The notes under the pieces were generated by a model. The model was given only the letters and a program-made list of their open reading frames with translations. It was not told where the DNA came from and made no database searches. Shown here piece by piece: positions 23,690 through 34,859 of a DNA stretch of 64,000 nt. The position numbers were made by a program, and so were the translations under genes. The DNA is from Epiperipatus broadwayi. Its lineage: Eukaryota > Onychophora > Udeonychophora > Euonychophora > Peripatidae. The stretch is from contig JAQFVV010006475.1 of the NCBI GenBank assembly GCA_028023455.1, forward strand, positions 868,001 through 932,000. The letters are read 5' to 3'. The first letter of the stretch is position 1. Every line of letters begins with the position of its first letter.

Positions 23690-24570
23690 TTATTACAATT
23701 TATGCATGAGAGATTATAATAAAAGCAATTAATTTGATTGATATCTATGACTATACTTTGATTTGTACAGCTAATATTTATTAATCCAATCCTGCTTTTC
23801 CCCTTAAAGAATGATCATTCAATATCAATACTAGCAATAAGTTTTAAAACTTGTTATTATTTATATATACACATGCTTGCTAATTTAAACTTTACTATGC
23901 TAATTTAGACTTAACTAAAATCATACTTCATTGTCTCCATCATGTTTATTAATTAGTTCATATTAACAACATGATGGCGGTATGGGATCTCCTCTTCTAT
24001 TATGATTTGTTTTTACAATTATAGGAAGACCATTCAAACTAGAAATTATTACTTATATATACTGGAAAAAAACAAATAAATGATGAAATGATTAGTATTG
24101 ACAAACAAACAACAAATAATGGTATAACTGTTCAAGTGTTGGTATTTAATATGTAAAAATGTAAAATCTTACATCTAATCCTGGTGATGATTATATTCAT
24201 CTGCTAGCAAGTTAACATCTGACCATATATTTTATTTTAATTTAAAAACAAGGCTAATAATGTTTTTCATTTTCTAACATATCAAGAATTTATACCCTCT
24301 TCCTAACCTATGGTAAAAGAAAGAAATAAACAAAAAATATAAATACATAAAATAAAAATATGATTTCAACCTAAGATAAATGAGTCTATAAAGGAAAATG
24401 TCATAAAAGAATTATATATGCCCTTATTGCTATAGTTCATGATCCAATTGGTGGTGTTCAAATGTTCTAGAAAATACATGATGGTGATCTGAATTTTTTC
24501 TGTATAGAGATGCTACATTTACAGCTTCACCTCCAAGTAATAGTATCTTCAGCATAGATGAATAGATGCT
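23690..24570. other. AT-rich DNA, no recognised element
   Basis: No ORF, repeat boundary or RNA gene I can support. It ends where the second copy of repeat 'A' becomes recognisable. Confidence 0.4.
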
Positions 24571-24574
24571 GTGT

Positions 24575-25146
24575 CGAGTCAAATTCAGTTTTGGCAATTA
24601 TAGTTCCATGGGTGATTAATCTCTTCATATGAAATAACTTCATATTTAGCAGTGCATGATTGTCTGTGTCTCTATATATGTAGTTGATCAGAGTTCTTGA
24701 GTATGATAAATAGCAAAATATTCCTTTTGGGAATCTGAAGTTAAAGTTGATTCAACTCTCTGGTTCAAGATTGAAATACTTTTGAAGTATCAAATAAATT
24801 TAAAGCTATTTCTGAGATTTATAATTTAAAATCCCTTAGTTTGCTAAATTCATACACTCTTATTCTAGATTCTATCTGTATTCAGTGAGATATTCTTGTT
24901 TAAGGTTTTTACTTTGATGGCTGCAGACCTTTCTATTTGAATGCCAAGTTTGATTTTCCACTCACGAAGTGTATGTTTTGGTTAGCCAACAAGAGTTTTT
25001 GATATGATTTTTGAAAAGGTCATTTGTATATTATTTTGTCGACTACCAAAATTAGCCTTTTCTTTTTGTTTATTTGATTCTTTCAAATAGCAAGCTTGAG
25101 TTTATGCATTGAGTTGATTATATACATCATGTGTTATGATTTATAT
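24575..25146. repeat. Dispersed repeat 'A', second copy, left half
   Basis: Matches 12930-13480 over its whole length (AATTATAGTTCCATG, GGCTGCAGACCTTTCTATT, CATTGAGTTGATTATATACATC). It stops at GATTTATAT, where the gypsy LTR begins. The uninterrupted copy continues there as GATTTATATATATATGGTGG, and that continuation is found again at 33961. Confidence 0.85.
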
Positions 25147-26083
25147 TGTAACATTTTTTAATGTTCTAGGTTTGATTAGGCCTTTATTTTACACACTATA
25201 AAGTGCAAGTTAATCAAACTATGAAAAATTATATTCCGATCATTTATGAGTTCAGATATTTCAAGAACAGTTATCTTCATTAATTAACTGGTCTAATAAT
25301 TATTATGATTTGAATTGCCAGTGGAATCGGTTTTTTAATTTATGTAGAGGGTGCCAATTCTGCATGAACCCCATCATGCCAATTCTGCATGAACCTTATC
25401 GTAACTTAGCAAGCAAATAATTACAAAAATCAGGATTATGATTTTCCATCACCTAATTACTTTATTTTAAGAAAATATTTCTTTTGGGGCTTAATTAATA
25501 AAGCATACTGGCAAGATAATTTATGCACTTCTCTAAAACTAAATAATAAAATCTAACACTCAAAATTAATAATGTAACTAACTAAAAATTAAGCATGTAC
25601 AATGAAAGTTTTATAAGAGTAATAAAAGTTTTATTATGATACTTTAAACATTTAAACACTTATGGGAAAGAATACATACACATGTAATCATATAATTATA
25701 TTTAACACTTGATTCAAACATTAAAATAGTAAATAAATGTCTTTCTTTTGTCTAAATTAGAAATTTGGCATTTTAAAGTTAGTATGCAATACTCCTGATT
25801 TATATATGAATTAGATTATGGCCATTAACTTACTGGTAAGCTTTTAGTGTTTGTTTACATAGATGACTGATTATCATAGTAGTCTGATTCTTTTTGATGC
25901 GTAGTCCACAGTATTGGTTTATGGTTTCATTCTGGTATTACTTTCATATTTCTGATCTGTATTTAGGTAAGGCTAGATAAAGATTTAGGTGACTTTTCTG
26001 AGAGAAGGTGCCAGCACATGATCTGGTTCTACTCAGACATGGAGAATAAATTCCATTCAGTAGTGCTAAGTGATAGTATTTCA
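25147..26083 (-). repeat. 3' LTR of the second gypsy element
   Basis: Direct repeat of 30442-31396: it begins TGTAACATTTTTTAATG and ends GATAGTATTTCA. The match is good along the full length with point differences and small indels. On the coding (minus) strand it lies downstream of integrase, so it is the 3' LTR. Confidence 0.85.
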
Positions 26084-26763
26084 TTATTACTTTGAAAATG
26101 CTGCACAAGAAAAGCTGCCTAAAACACATACAGGTGAAAAGACCAATTCCAAAATTGTTTCTTCTTTTATACCCACGATCATTTTTGAGATGTCCTGCAC
26201 ATTTTCTTATCTTTTGTTTTATTATTCTAATATTCTACTTTACTTGTTAGTTTTTAGTTACAATGTCTTTTTTATGACATTTCTGCCATCTTTATAATCA
26301 GAGAATAAACAGTTTCTCTCCAATTGTAATCTCTTGTATTTATAACTTCAGTTTTATCTGAATAACTAATTTGTATGCACTTAGATTTTTTCCAATATTA
26401 ACGTTACTTTGATGAAATAAATTTTAAACACCTGACTTTCATTATACGCACACAAAAAATTACACTAAGCAATAAAAAAAAACTAAATTTGATTATTTGA
26501 TGATTTTTAAATTTTACTTCTTTTTCTCTTATTCAATGTCAATATACTTGAACCATATATGTGTAATTGGCACAATACCACCAGGACCGTGAACAAGAAT
26601 AAAATGGAGTTTGAATCTATTTTATCCTACATAAGTTTTAAGTACATATTTTATTATTATGAAAGAAAAAACTTTTTTAAAAATCCCGTTCAAAGTAATA
26701 CTCTAATTTCTCACTTTATATGGTTTTTATGCCCTCACATTATAAGTACTTCTCTCCCCTTTA

Positions 26764-27660
26764 TCATTTTGTCACAGTGAAGGCATTTGGGCCATTTTCC
26801 CTACTGATCTGATAAGAACCTTCATACAGGTCTGGAAATTTTCTACAAATATGTTTTCCCACATGACTCACTGGGTTAAACTTGATCCATACCTTATCCC
26901 CTTCCCTAGATTTGCTGATTGTAATACTCTTTTTTTGCATCCATAGTTTTGCATGGCGTTCCAGTTGAACCCTCACTTTTTTTGTCCACTTCTTCATTGA
27001 TATCTTCCAGAATGATAGATAACTTGGCTTTGCCGGACATCCAAATTGTAGATGGATAGATGGAAATTCTGTCAATTTGTTATGTTCCCAGTTTATATAA
27101 TTCAATTCAATACCCGAGGAAGCACTTTCAGCCATTGTCTATGGTCAGAAAATGTATATACCCTAAAGAGGCATCCCAGTTCTCTCACCATCCACTCACA
27201 GATATTAGATTGTGGGTTCCTGATGGACCATTCCCACCATTTATGTGATGCAAATGTCATTTCATGGTCAGATAAAATAGCTTGGGGCTTCTCCACTTGC
27301 AAAAAAGTATTGTTTCTACAGTACATGCACTGCAATCTGTGCGTTGGCCTGAGAGACAGATATGACCATTCCCACCATTTATGTGATGCAAATGTCATTT
27401 CATGGTCAGATAAAATAGCTTGGGGCTTCTCCACTTGCAAAAAAGTATTGTTTCTACAGTACCTTCTCCACTTGCAAAAAAGTATTGTTTCTACAGTACA
27501 TGCACTGCAATCTGTGTGTTGGCCTGAGAGACAGATATACCGATACCCATTTGGAAAAAACATCATAGAGTAAATATCTCATTTTTCAAAAAAGTGGTAA
27601 TGGCCTGTAAAAATCTATGGCTATCAATTCTTTGGGTTTTGTGGATTTATAGGACTCAAA
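26764..27660 (-). pseudogene. Gypsy integrase with internal in-frame duplication
   Basis: Integrase joins element DNA to the host. From about 27655 the minus strand reads KELIAIDFYRPLP (first catalytic Asp) and FSKWVSVYLSLRPT. AILSDHEMTFASHKWWEW (second catalytic Asp) follows and occurs twice, 46 residues apart. Then come CEWMVRELGCLFR (catalytic Glu) and DHRQWLKVLPRVLN. The frame 27135-26764 continues with the C-terminal part ending HICRKFPDLYEGSYQI, a typical gypsy integrase tail. The duplication (27226-27363 copied at 27364 onward) plus a shorter third partial copy near 27462, and a frame change near 27110, make it non-functional. Confidence 0.85.
27226..27535. repeat. 138-bp tandem duplication within integrase
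   Basis: GACCATTCCCACCATTT starts at 27226 and again at 27364. CTTCTCCACTTGCAAAAAAG occurs at about 27289, 27427 and 27464. The first period is 138 bp (46 codons) and the last step is about 37 bp. Copies are nearly identical, so the duplication is recent relative to the element. Confidence 0.9.
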
Positions 27661-28233
27661 GGTCCTTGGTAAGACTAATTTACAAGCTTTGTTTCTGACA
27701 AACTTTACATGTATGCAACTTGCTTATCTCCTGAGGTCTCATATTTGCCTGTAAAACCAAATATTTAATAAGCCTTCTACTTTACTGTCACTGTAATGCC
27801 CATACAGGTATTGTGAATACATAATGAGCTTTTTTTTGTAATACTTCCAGCATGGTCATCCTCCATTGTCCTGTTTGCAGGTCTGTCAAATAATGTAAAA
27901 TTCCCTCTTAATTGGTAATGGTTTTTTTTCACCCTTTGTTGAGATTTCATGCTCCCTTTCCAGCAAACCCTTAATTCCTAAACTATTGATAATCTTTTGA
28001 TATTTGTATCCTTCCAAAGTGTTTTTTTTTCACTGATGTGTCTTCAGATTCAATTGTGGCAAAACATACATCATGTTTTTGCACTCCCAGTCCCATGTTG
28101 TGGCTCAGTGTGTCAGAAACCACATTCTCACTTCCCTTACAGTATTATATGGAATAGTTAAACTCCTGCAGAAAAAGACTCCACTGGATTAGTCTACTAT
28201 TTGTTAAATAACTTGTTGAGGAACTCCAGGCTC
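27661..28233 (-). pseudogene. Gypsy integrase N-terminal region / pol spacer, decayed
   Basis: Lies between RNase H and the integrase core, where the zinc-binding integrase N-terminus should be. Only scattered pol-like pieces with stops are visible on the minus strand (for example HTCKVCQK near 27700, a possible half of the HHCC finger). Called from position more than from sequence. Confidence 0.5.
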
Positions 28234-28446
28234 TTATGGTTCCATCCTAATGATCACTACTGATCCCATCCAAAACTGATGAAACTTCTGCAATGCCCAC
28301 ATCCCAGCCAAAGCTTCCTCTTCCTTTACAGTGTAATTATGTTCCACATCTCTCAATGGTCTGCTCATGAAGTAAATTACACCAAGACTCCCATTCTCTT
28401 GGACCTGTTTCAAAGCTGCCCCTAATTCATAACCACTGCTATCCAC
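28234..28446 (-). pseudogene. Gypsy RNase H domain fragment
   Basis: RNase H removes the RNA strand after reverse transcription. The 70-residue frame has DSSGYELGAALKQVQ (catalytic Asp at the start), VIYFMSRPLRDVEHNY and KEEEALAGMWALQKFHQF, matching the DAS..G.GAVL.Q ... SR.L...E.NY...E.E.LA signature with the catalytic Glu. It follows RT in pol order. Stops before and after show frameshifts. Confidence 0.85.
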
Positions 28447-28486
28447 CTGTATTAAGAAATTTTCTTTAACTCAGGGTAAATGAGCA

Positions 28487-29320
28487 TCACCTGACTGAGA
28501 AACTTTTCCTTAATATCTCATAAGCCAATTTCTTGCTCCTCAGTCCATTTCCAAGGTGTTTCTTTTCATAGTAATTTGAGTAATGGTTCAATGGTTCCAT
28601 GTCTATTGCAAAGTTTTCATAAAATTTATTACAAAAATTACGTAGCCCCAGGAAAGACCTAACTTGTTTCAGTGTATGAGGGGTTTGGTAATCTCTAATT
28701 GCTTGAATTTTGTCTGAATTTGGCCTGATCCCCTTTGCATTGATCAAGTGTCCCAAGAAATTCACCTCTTCACTGCTATATGGTTTTTTTGAAGGTTGAT
28801 ATGGACACCCTTTTCACATTCTCACAAGAACATGGGCTCATCAAGGTTTTTAGATGTGATGATCACATCATCCATGTATATGGTGATTATGTTCTTCATC
28901 TCTTGTGACAATATATGATCAATGCATTCTACTATGTCCACTATTCTTTAATACAAAAGGCATTCTGTTGAACTGGTATGAGATCCCATTATACCAAAAT
29001 GCTGTGTATTTTCTGTCAATGAGATGTAATCTGATCTGCCAATAACTGACAGCTATATTAAGAATGGAAACAATTGTCTTTCCTCTTAATCTTATTCACT
29101 AAACTCATTGATTGGTAGAGGAACATTCTTCTGGTCTGGCCATGTAATCTTATTTAACTATCTAACATCCAGACACAGCCTTATCAACCCATCTTTCTTT
29201 TTGACAATCACTAATAGACTATTGTAAGGGATTGAACACTTTGCTATTATCCCTCTTCCATTTGGGTTACTTATTTCTGTACCACAGTCCTATACTGATG
29301 ACGTACCTGGTATGACTGTG
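28487..29320 (-). pseudogene. Gypsy reverse transcriptase, frameshifted
   Basis: Reading the minus strand from about 29250, finger remnants (CQKERWVDKAVSGC) are followed near 28895-28857 by ITIYMDDVIITSKNLDEP, an intact YMDD catalytic motif. The frame 28765-28487 has MNFLGHLINAKGIRPNSDK, ITRDYQTP-like sequence and VRSFLGLRNFCNKF, the gypsy RT thumb and connection. Several frame changes and stops lie between. It belongs to the element bounded by the LTRs at 25147 and 30442. Confidence 0.85.
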
Positions 29321-29343
29321 CTTGATATGGTGCTTCCATAACT

Positions 29344-29790
29344 TTAATTCAATGTACATAAGCTTTGATTACACTGCATATGTAAAAAAAAAAGATTTTT
29401 ATATAATAAATTTTCCAGAACCCCTTTCCATTCCTGTTTTATTTGATCTGTTATTTCCCAAATCTTCTCTATTGTCCACCTTTTTATCTGACATTTTATT
29501 ACATATTTCTTCTTGCCTCTTTCCATCTCAAATCCTATTACTTCACCTTCACAGTGTAATACATGATGGACAATTTTATTTCCTATTACAATATCTATTG
29601 AGACTTGTTTTGAAACTAATTGCATCTTCTTGTTGTTCGCCAAGGTTATTTCGGTATTTTTTATCATTAGGATTTGAAATTTTGATGCATTGTTTGACCA
29701 TCTGTTTGTCTAATGCTTCTGACTTTACCAACATTTGGCTACCATAATCCCACAACATCTACACTTGAATCCCATTCATTGGTATATTCA
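29344..29790 (-). pseudogene. Gypsy protease with altered active site
   Basis: Minus-strand frames 29758-29576 and 29667-29344 carry LWDYGSQMLV, ITLANNKKMQLVSKQV and KIVHHVLHCEGEVIGFEM, the layout of a gypsy aspartic protease. The usual D-T/S-G motif is DYGS here, and a frameshift near 29660 splits the domain, so the enzyme cannot be active. It is placed correctly between the gag remnant and RT. Confidence 0.65.
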
Positions 29791-29829
29791 TCTTTGGGAA
29801 TCATTGTGGCATGAAGTTCCTGGGTCACT

Positions 29830-30006
29830 TTATAGCTTTCTTTTACCCATTTCCTTTGTTTTTCTTTTCACTTCCTTTTTTCCTAGTTCTTTCACTTTAC
29901 TTGGCACTTTTTTTATTTCCTTTTTAAAATCTGTCATTACTTCACTTAGTAACTTCCTTACTAAAAACTCCATATCCTCTTTCAATTCTATTTTGTGTTC
30001 TGTCAT
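29830..30006 (-). pseudogene. Gag N-terminal remnant of the second gypsy element
   Basis: A short lysine/glutamate-rich frame starts at 30006 (MTEHKIELKEDMEFL) and runs to a stop near 29830. It sits where gag begins, but the capsid region present in the first gypsy element is absent before the protease, so most of gag is deleted. Assigned by position and composition. Confidence 0.5.
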
Positions 30007-30420
30007 AATTTATATATTTTTGCCATTCATTAATTTTATATATTTTCCTATTTGACTTATTTTTCTGTTACAATAAACATAATCTTAAAATTTTTTTTTA
30101 ATTGTTAAACAATGTAAATTCAATATTTATTTTTATTTGTTTTACTAATAACTTCATATGCCAACACCTCCTCTCTCTTTTATCACCATATAGTCCTGTC
30201 TATATCTGCCTTTACCTTCATTACCAGATTTTGACCAATTCTACCTAGATCTTTTATTTCTTATCTAATTTATACACTATTATTTTATTTTAATATAATG
30301 TCTTTCTTAAAATTCTTTTTTTTACTCCACTCTTATGGTGGTAAATGGACTTTAAATCTCACACAGTAACTTTTTTTTTGTTAAATGACTTATCTTGGGT
30401 TATGTTTTTTTTATATCAAA

Positions 30421-30439
30421 GTCCCATGTTGGGAAGCCA
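30421..30439 (-). promoter_or_regulatory. Primer-binding-like site, tRNA-Lys type
   Basis: On the minus strand TGGCTTCCCAACATGGGAC begins two bases after the LTR end (TTACA-AT-TGG). The TGGC..CCCAAC.TGGG pattern is close to the site complementary to a tRNA-Lys 3' end. A related site is at 55026-55047 in the long-LTR element. Confidence 0.65.
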
Positions 30440-30441
30440 AT

Positions 30442-31396
30442 TGTAACATTTTTTAATGTTTTAGGTTCGATTAGGCCTTTATTTTACACACTACAAAGTG
30501 CAATTTAATCAAATTGAAAATAAATTATATTCTGATCATTTATAAGTCTGGATATTTCAAGAACATACTTATCTTTTCTGATTAACTGTTCTAATAATTA
30601 TTATGATTTGAATTGTTGATGGAATAAATTTTTAATTTATATAGAGGGAGCCAGAGTTTATAGACTCATTGATTCTGCACAAAGCGTATTGTAACTTACC
30701 AAGCAAATAATTACAAAGGTCGAGATTATGATTTCCCATCACTTAATTATTTTATTTTAAGAAACTATTTTTCCCAGGGTTTAATTAATGAAGCATATTG
30801 TCAATGTAATTTATACACTTCTCTAAAGCTAAATAAAATCTAACACCCAAAATTAATAATGTAACTAACTAAAAATTAAGCATGTTCAATGAAAGTTTTA
30901 TATTAGTAGTAAACATTTTATTATGGCACATTAAACGTTTAAACACTTATAATAATAATAAAATTATAATATGGGAAAGAATAAGTATACATGCAATCAT
31001 ATAATTATATTTAACATTTGTTTCAAACAGTTAAATTAGAAATAAAATGGTAAATGTTTTTCTTTTGTCTTAATTAGAAATTTAGCATATTAAAGTGAGT
31101 ATATAATCCCCCTGATTTAAATATGAATTAGAATATGGTCATTAACATAGTGGTAAGCTTCTAGTGTTTATGGAGATGACTTATTATCATAGTAGTCCAG
31201 TTTTTTTCGATGAGTAGTCTGCAGTATTGGTTTATGGTTTCATTCTGGTATTACTTCCATATCTCTGATCTGCATTTAGGTAAGGCTAGATGAAGGTTTA
31301 GGTGACTTTTCCGAGAAAAGGGGCCATCAAACGATCTGGTTCTACTCGCACTTGGATAATACATTCAATTTAGTAGTTCTAACTGATAGCATTTCA
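30442..31396 (-). repeat. 5' LTR of the second gypsy element
   Basis: Partner of 25147-26083, 955 bp, with the same TGTAAC start and TTTCA end on the plus strand. The primer-binding-like site and gag remnant adjoin its left side, which makes it the 5' LTR for a minus-strand element. Confidence 0.85.
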
Positions 31397-31402
31397 TATA
31401 CT

Positions 31403-33960
31403 TGTACTTTATATATGTAAATGGTACAATATATATATTATAATGGAACTGTGGGGTTACACCATACAATGAAGTGAATATGACTCAGTAATTGGATGAC
31501 TTGAATATAATGTGTCAACCAACCTACAACAAGTCATATCCAAAATGTATGATTTGATGGCACATTTGGGTGTGTCAGATGTTACAGAATCAGGTATGGC
31601 ACATAATAAAGGGAGCACATCTTATTACTGTCAGACCTAGGCCTTCAAGTAGGATGCTAAAGATGTCACAATGAAGTGCCCATTCCAAGTCACATCTACT
31701 TTTAGTATGCTAACTCATAATTTACTTACAATCTTTCAATATGACCTAGTCTAATGCATATATTCATTACATCTCCCTTTTTAGGCCCCCTTATGCCACA
31801 GAATTCAAACTCAGGTAGTTCTTGCAGTCAGCTCTCTTCAGGGATGGATCTACTCAATTATTAACCAAATATGCCTATGTATAAGCATATTTATAGGAAA
31901 ATACTGATGATGATCAATTATTGAAAATAGCAATACATAATAATGATGATGATCACCAAACCTTTAATGATGTAAATGCACAATGATGATGGTGATGATC
32001 AAACATCTAGTGGAATCAATGCACAATGATGATGGTGATGATTAAACAGAGATCATATTGATTTAAACAACTTAATATATTTATTAACAACATATATAAT
32101 AAATATTTACAAACAAAAAATAATAAAATAAATATTCAGTTATCAAGAATGGTTTTGTTTCATTTTGATGGCTTCACATAACAGAAACAAAATAATTTGA
32201 AGTACATTATATACAAAATTATATTATATAATTCATTAAATATATACATAAAACAAAAAAAAAAGAAAAGCAAAATGAGAGTTCACTAATTCTAAAATTA
32301 CCCCATTAATGTAATTATTAGAATGATATTTTTAGGTTAGGGTAAATATATTTATAACAATTTTTTTTATTAAATATATATATAGCCCCATTCCCATTTA
32401 TATATGTTTGTAAGTCATAGTGAAAGTTAATGATAGATATGAAACAGACCATTTACTTCAGTGGGTTAATTGTGCACTCAGAAATAAAACAAAATTACAA
32501 GTAAATATTATTAAAACTTATTAGTAAATAATATAGTTTATTTTCCTAAAGTTTGCCCTCAATGTTAAATATATATAAAAATCTTACTTGAGGTCATCTT
32601 GATGGATCAATGTTAAATTTCCAGAGGAATCTGTAAATTCACTTTTATTTAAAAAACAAACATTAATTGATTGTGATTCATTTTTTAAAATACATCAATA
32701 TATGACACATCTATTCACTTCTTCCACTTTTAAATTGCAGGTGATCAAATTTGAAAATGAATCTTTAATACTCAATAAATAAATTACAATACATAAACTT
32801 TCAAACAGCAATAATAAAAGCAAAAAAAAAATCACTTGAATCAAAACAAAATATGTTCATCCTGAGAAAAGCAAGCATTTTATCTCCAACTAATAGTTTA
32901 TAAATTTAAATGTCAATCTCCATGTGTAGCATTCCGGTTCACCAACTCTGTTAATATTCATATATTTCATATTGCTTGGCTAAAACAAACACATACCAAT
33001 TAGCTCTTCTGAACATATATAAATCCATTGAAGATTGATGTACACCAGTGTTCTGTAAATAGATTTCTTGACGGAAAATTTTATAATTTCACAATTCCAT
33101 AATGCCATTGAAGCTAGCTGAGGAACATTCTACAACATTGGTCCTTTACCCCACACAAATTGTAATGATGCCTTTATAATTGACTATTATTTATCATATC
33201 TTAGATATATATATAAATAACTTTTGAAGAAAACAGTCAATTTCTAGTAGTTTCACATTTCCTTTGCATCATTTCCATAATAACAAATTCATTCTTGCAG
33301 AGTAAATTAAACCACTAGTTTATTCTTGCTAATTATAAATTAAAGTTTAACTTTTCAGTTTTCTTCTATCCAAATTAAAAAGACTTTAGATTACTTTTAA
33401 AATAAGACTTTATTTTTATGTCTTGACAGTTTTGCCATTAAACCACAAATAAAGAGAAACGCTGCTAGATTGTCTCATGCTAGCTAAAACCTATTGTTAC
33501 AATTTAATAAAAAAAAATAAAACATCATTGTTATTGTTATTTAATCTTCATTATTCCAAATTCAATCATTTAGCAATAATTTTGACCTCATACCTATTTT
33601 AATCTTTGATTATATTCATCTTATAAGTCAGTTAATTAATATTTAGTTAATCATATTAAATGAATAAAAGAAAAACAATTAACTTCTACAAATAGACAAA
33701 TATATTAGTTTATATGTATGTTTATATGTATATATACTTCATGTATAAAATAAACTTATTTGCTTTCTCACAATAGATAAAAAAAATAAGAATTAATTTC
33801 TCAAACATATTAGTCTATATGTATGTTTATGTATGTATATACTACATGTTTATAAGTAGGTATGTAGGATAAATTATTTATCTACCACTTGGTCTGAATT
33901 CAAACATTGTGAAAGAAATTGGGACAGGTGTGAATGCTTGGTTGTAAGCCATCTCTTACA
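31403..33960. mobile_element. Putative solo LTR, about 2.5 kb
   Basis: This block is absent from the uninterrupted copy of repeat 'A', so it is inserted DNA. It starts TGTACTTT and ends ATCTCTTACA, fitting TG...CA, and it has the GATGATGAT plus TTTATTAA arrangement also found near the end of the long LTRs at 49047 and 55070. No coding sequence. Boundaries are inferred from the empty site and the end rule. A target duplication cannot be judged in the AT repeat. Confidence 0.45.
31890..32045. repeat. Minisatellite rich in GATGATGATCA
   Basis: Units of about 45-50 bp containing GCACAATGATGATGGTGATGAT recur three times within the putative solo LTR. Confidence 0.7.
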
Positions 33961-34396
33961 ATATATATATATATGGTGGACTAATAACAATAAAAAATTA
34001 TTTCCTTTCTTTATGTTTTTGTGATTTTCTCATATCTAAATTTGATTATCTTTTTCTTATATTGTTATAATATGTGTATATTAAACAATAATTAACAAGA
34101 GGTTTTTATAATAAAGGTAGTTATCAATATTTTAGTTTTACAGTTTAGTTTGGAGTATGTATTTTATCACATATTTGTTAAATAGTTAATTATAGAAACA
34201 ATTAAATGTTTTTGAGCGACAATTTTTGTGAATATGCTCATCTTTTCAGAAATGTTTTATCTGGGCTACATTCTCTTTATACACATAACTGGTGTTATCT
34301 TCTATATAGAGAATGTCGTTCTTGTGGGTATTGAGGTTGACATAGCTATGGTGTTTAATGGTTCTTGGTGGGATGTAAAGCCACATCTTACAATAT
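33961..34396. repeat. Dispersed repeat 'A', second copy, right half
   Basis: Continues the copy broken at 25146: ATATATGGTGGACTAATAAC, TTTCTTTATGTTTTTGTGATTTTCTC, TTATCTGGGCTACATTCTC and the terminal GATGTAAAGCCACATCTTAC all match 13490-13906 in order. Confidence 0.85.
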
Positions 34397-34723
34397 ATCA
34401 GTTCCAGTTTGCTGCTAATAATAGAAATAAATTTTGACGGTTTTGAAATTGTTACTTGTCAAGTAGTTTTTCCATCTTCAAATGTAGACTTCATTTCTTA
34501 AATGGTTATTTAAAATTGAAGCAGATTTTTTTGAAAACTTTTTTTACATCATTTGGCAGAACAGTTGGAGATTATTCAAAAGATTTTAGCTGTTCAGTCA
34601 CTTTTGCCTAGATATTTTTCTCAATAGCTTGAAAAGACATGCCATACATATTAATAGCTTTACACAAACTCTTGATAAATATTTTTGATATTAACTCTTA
34701 AAACAACTTTCAACTCTTATAGC

Positions 34724-34848
34724 AATGTCTTGCATTGGTGGTCAAGAGGTCAGCACGACTGCCTTGCACTTGCAGGCAGTTGCCCAGATTGCGGGTTCGC
34801 GTCCCGGCCGATGCTATGACACGTTAAAAAAAAAAAACTCATAGCAAC
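34724..34848 (+). mobile_element. tRNA-derived SINE, copy 1
   Basis: About 110 bp with a box A-like GGTGGTCAAGAGGT and a box B GGTTCGCGTCC (34794-34804), ending in an A tail. Flanking ACTC(TT)ATAGCAA at about 34713-34725 and ACTCATAGCAA at about 34846-34856 look like a target-site duplication with a 2-bp indel. Copies at 61158 (plus) and 36659 (minus). RNA polymerase III promoter by box structure. Confidence 0.8.
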
Positions 34849-34859
34849 TAACATTTTAG

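Larger units (their letters stand above)
25147..31396 (-). mobile_element. Ty3/gypsy retrotransposon with two LTRs, non-functional
   Basis: Direct repeats 25147-26083 and 30442-31396 (937 and 955 bp) start TGTAAC and end TTTCA on the plus strand, so the LTR has TG...CA ends on both strands. The interior, read on the minus strand, gives a gag remnant, protease, RT, RNase H and integrase in gypsy order. A primer-binding-like site adjoins the right LTR. Most of gag is missing and pol is frameshifted. It sits in repeat 'A'. Flanks TATAT and TATAC may be a 5-bp target duplication with one change, but the site is AT-rich and so this is weak. Confidence 0.85.

Noticed and set aside
34794-34804. SINE box B as a functional tRNA gene
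   Set aside because: The cloverleaf is incomplete (no proper acceptor stem), an A tail and target duplication are present, and two more copies exist. It is a SINE.
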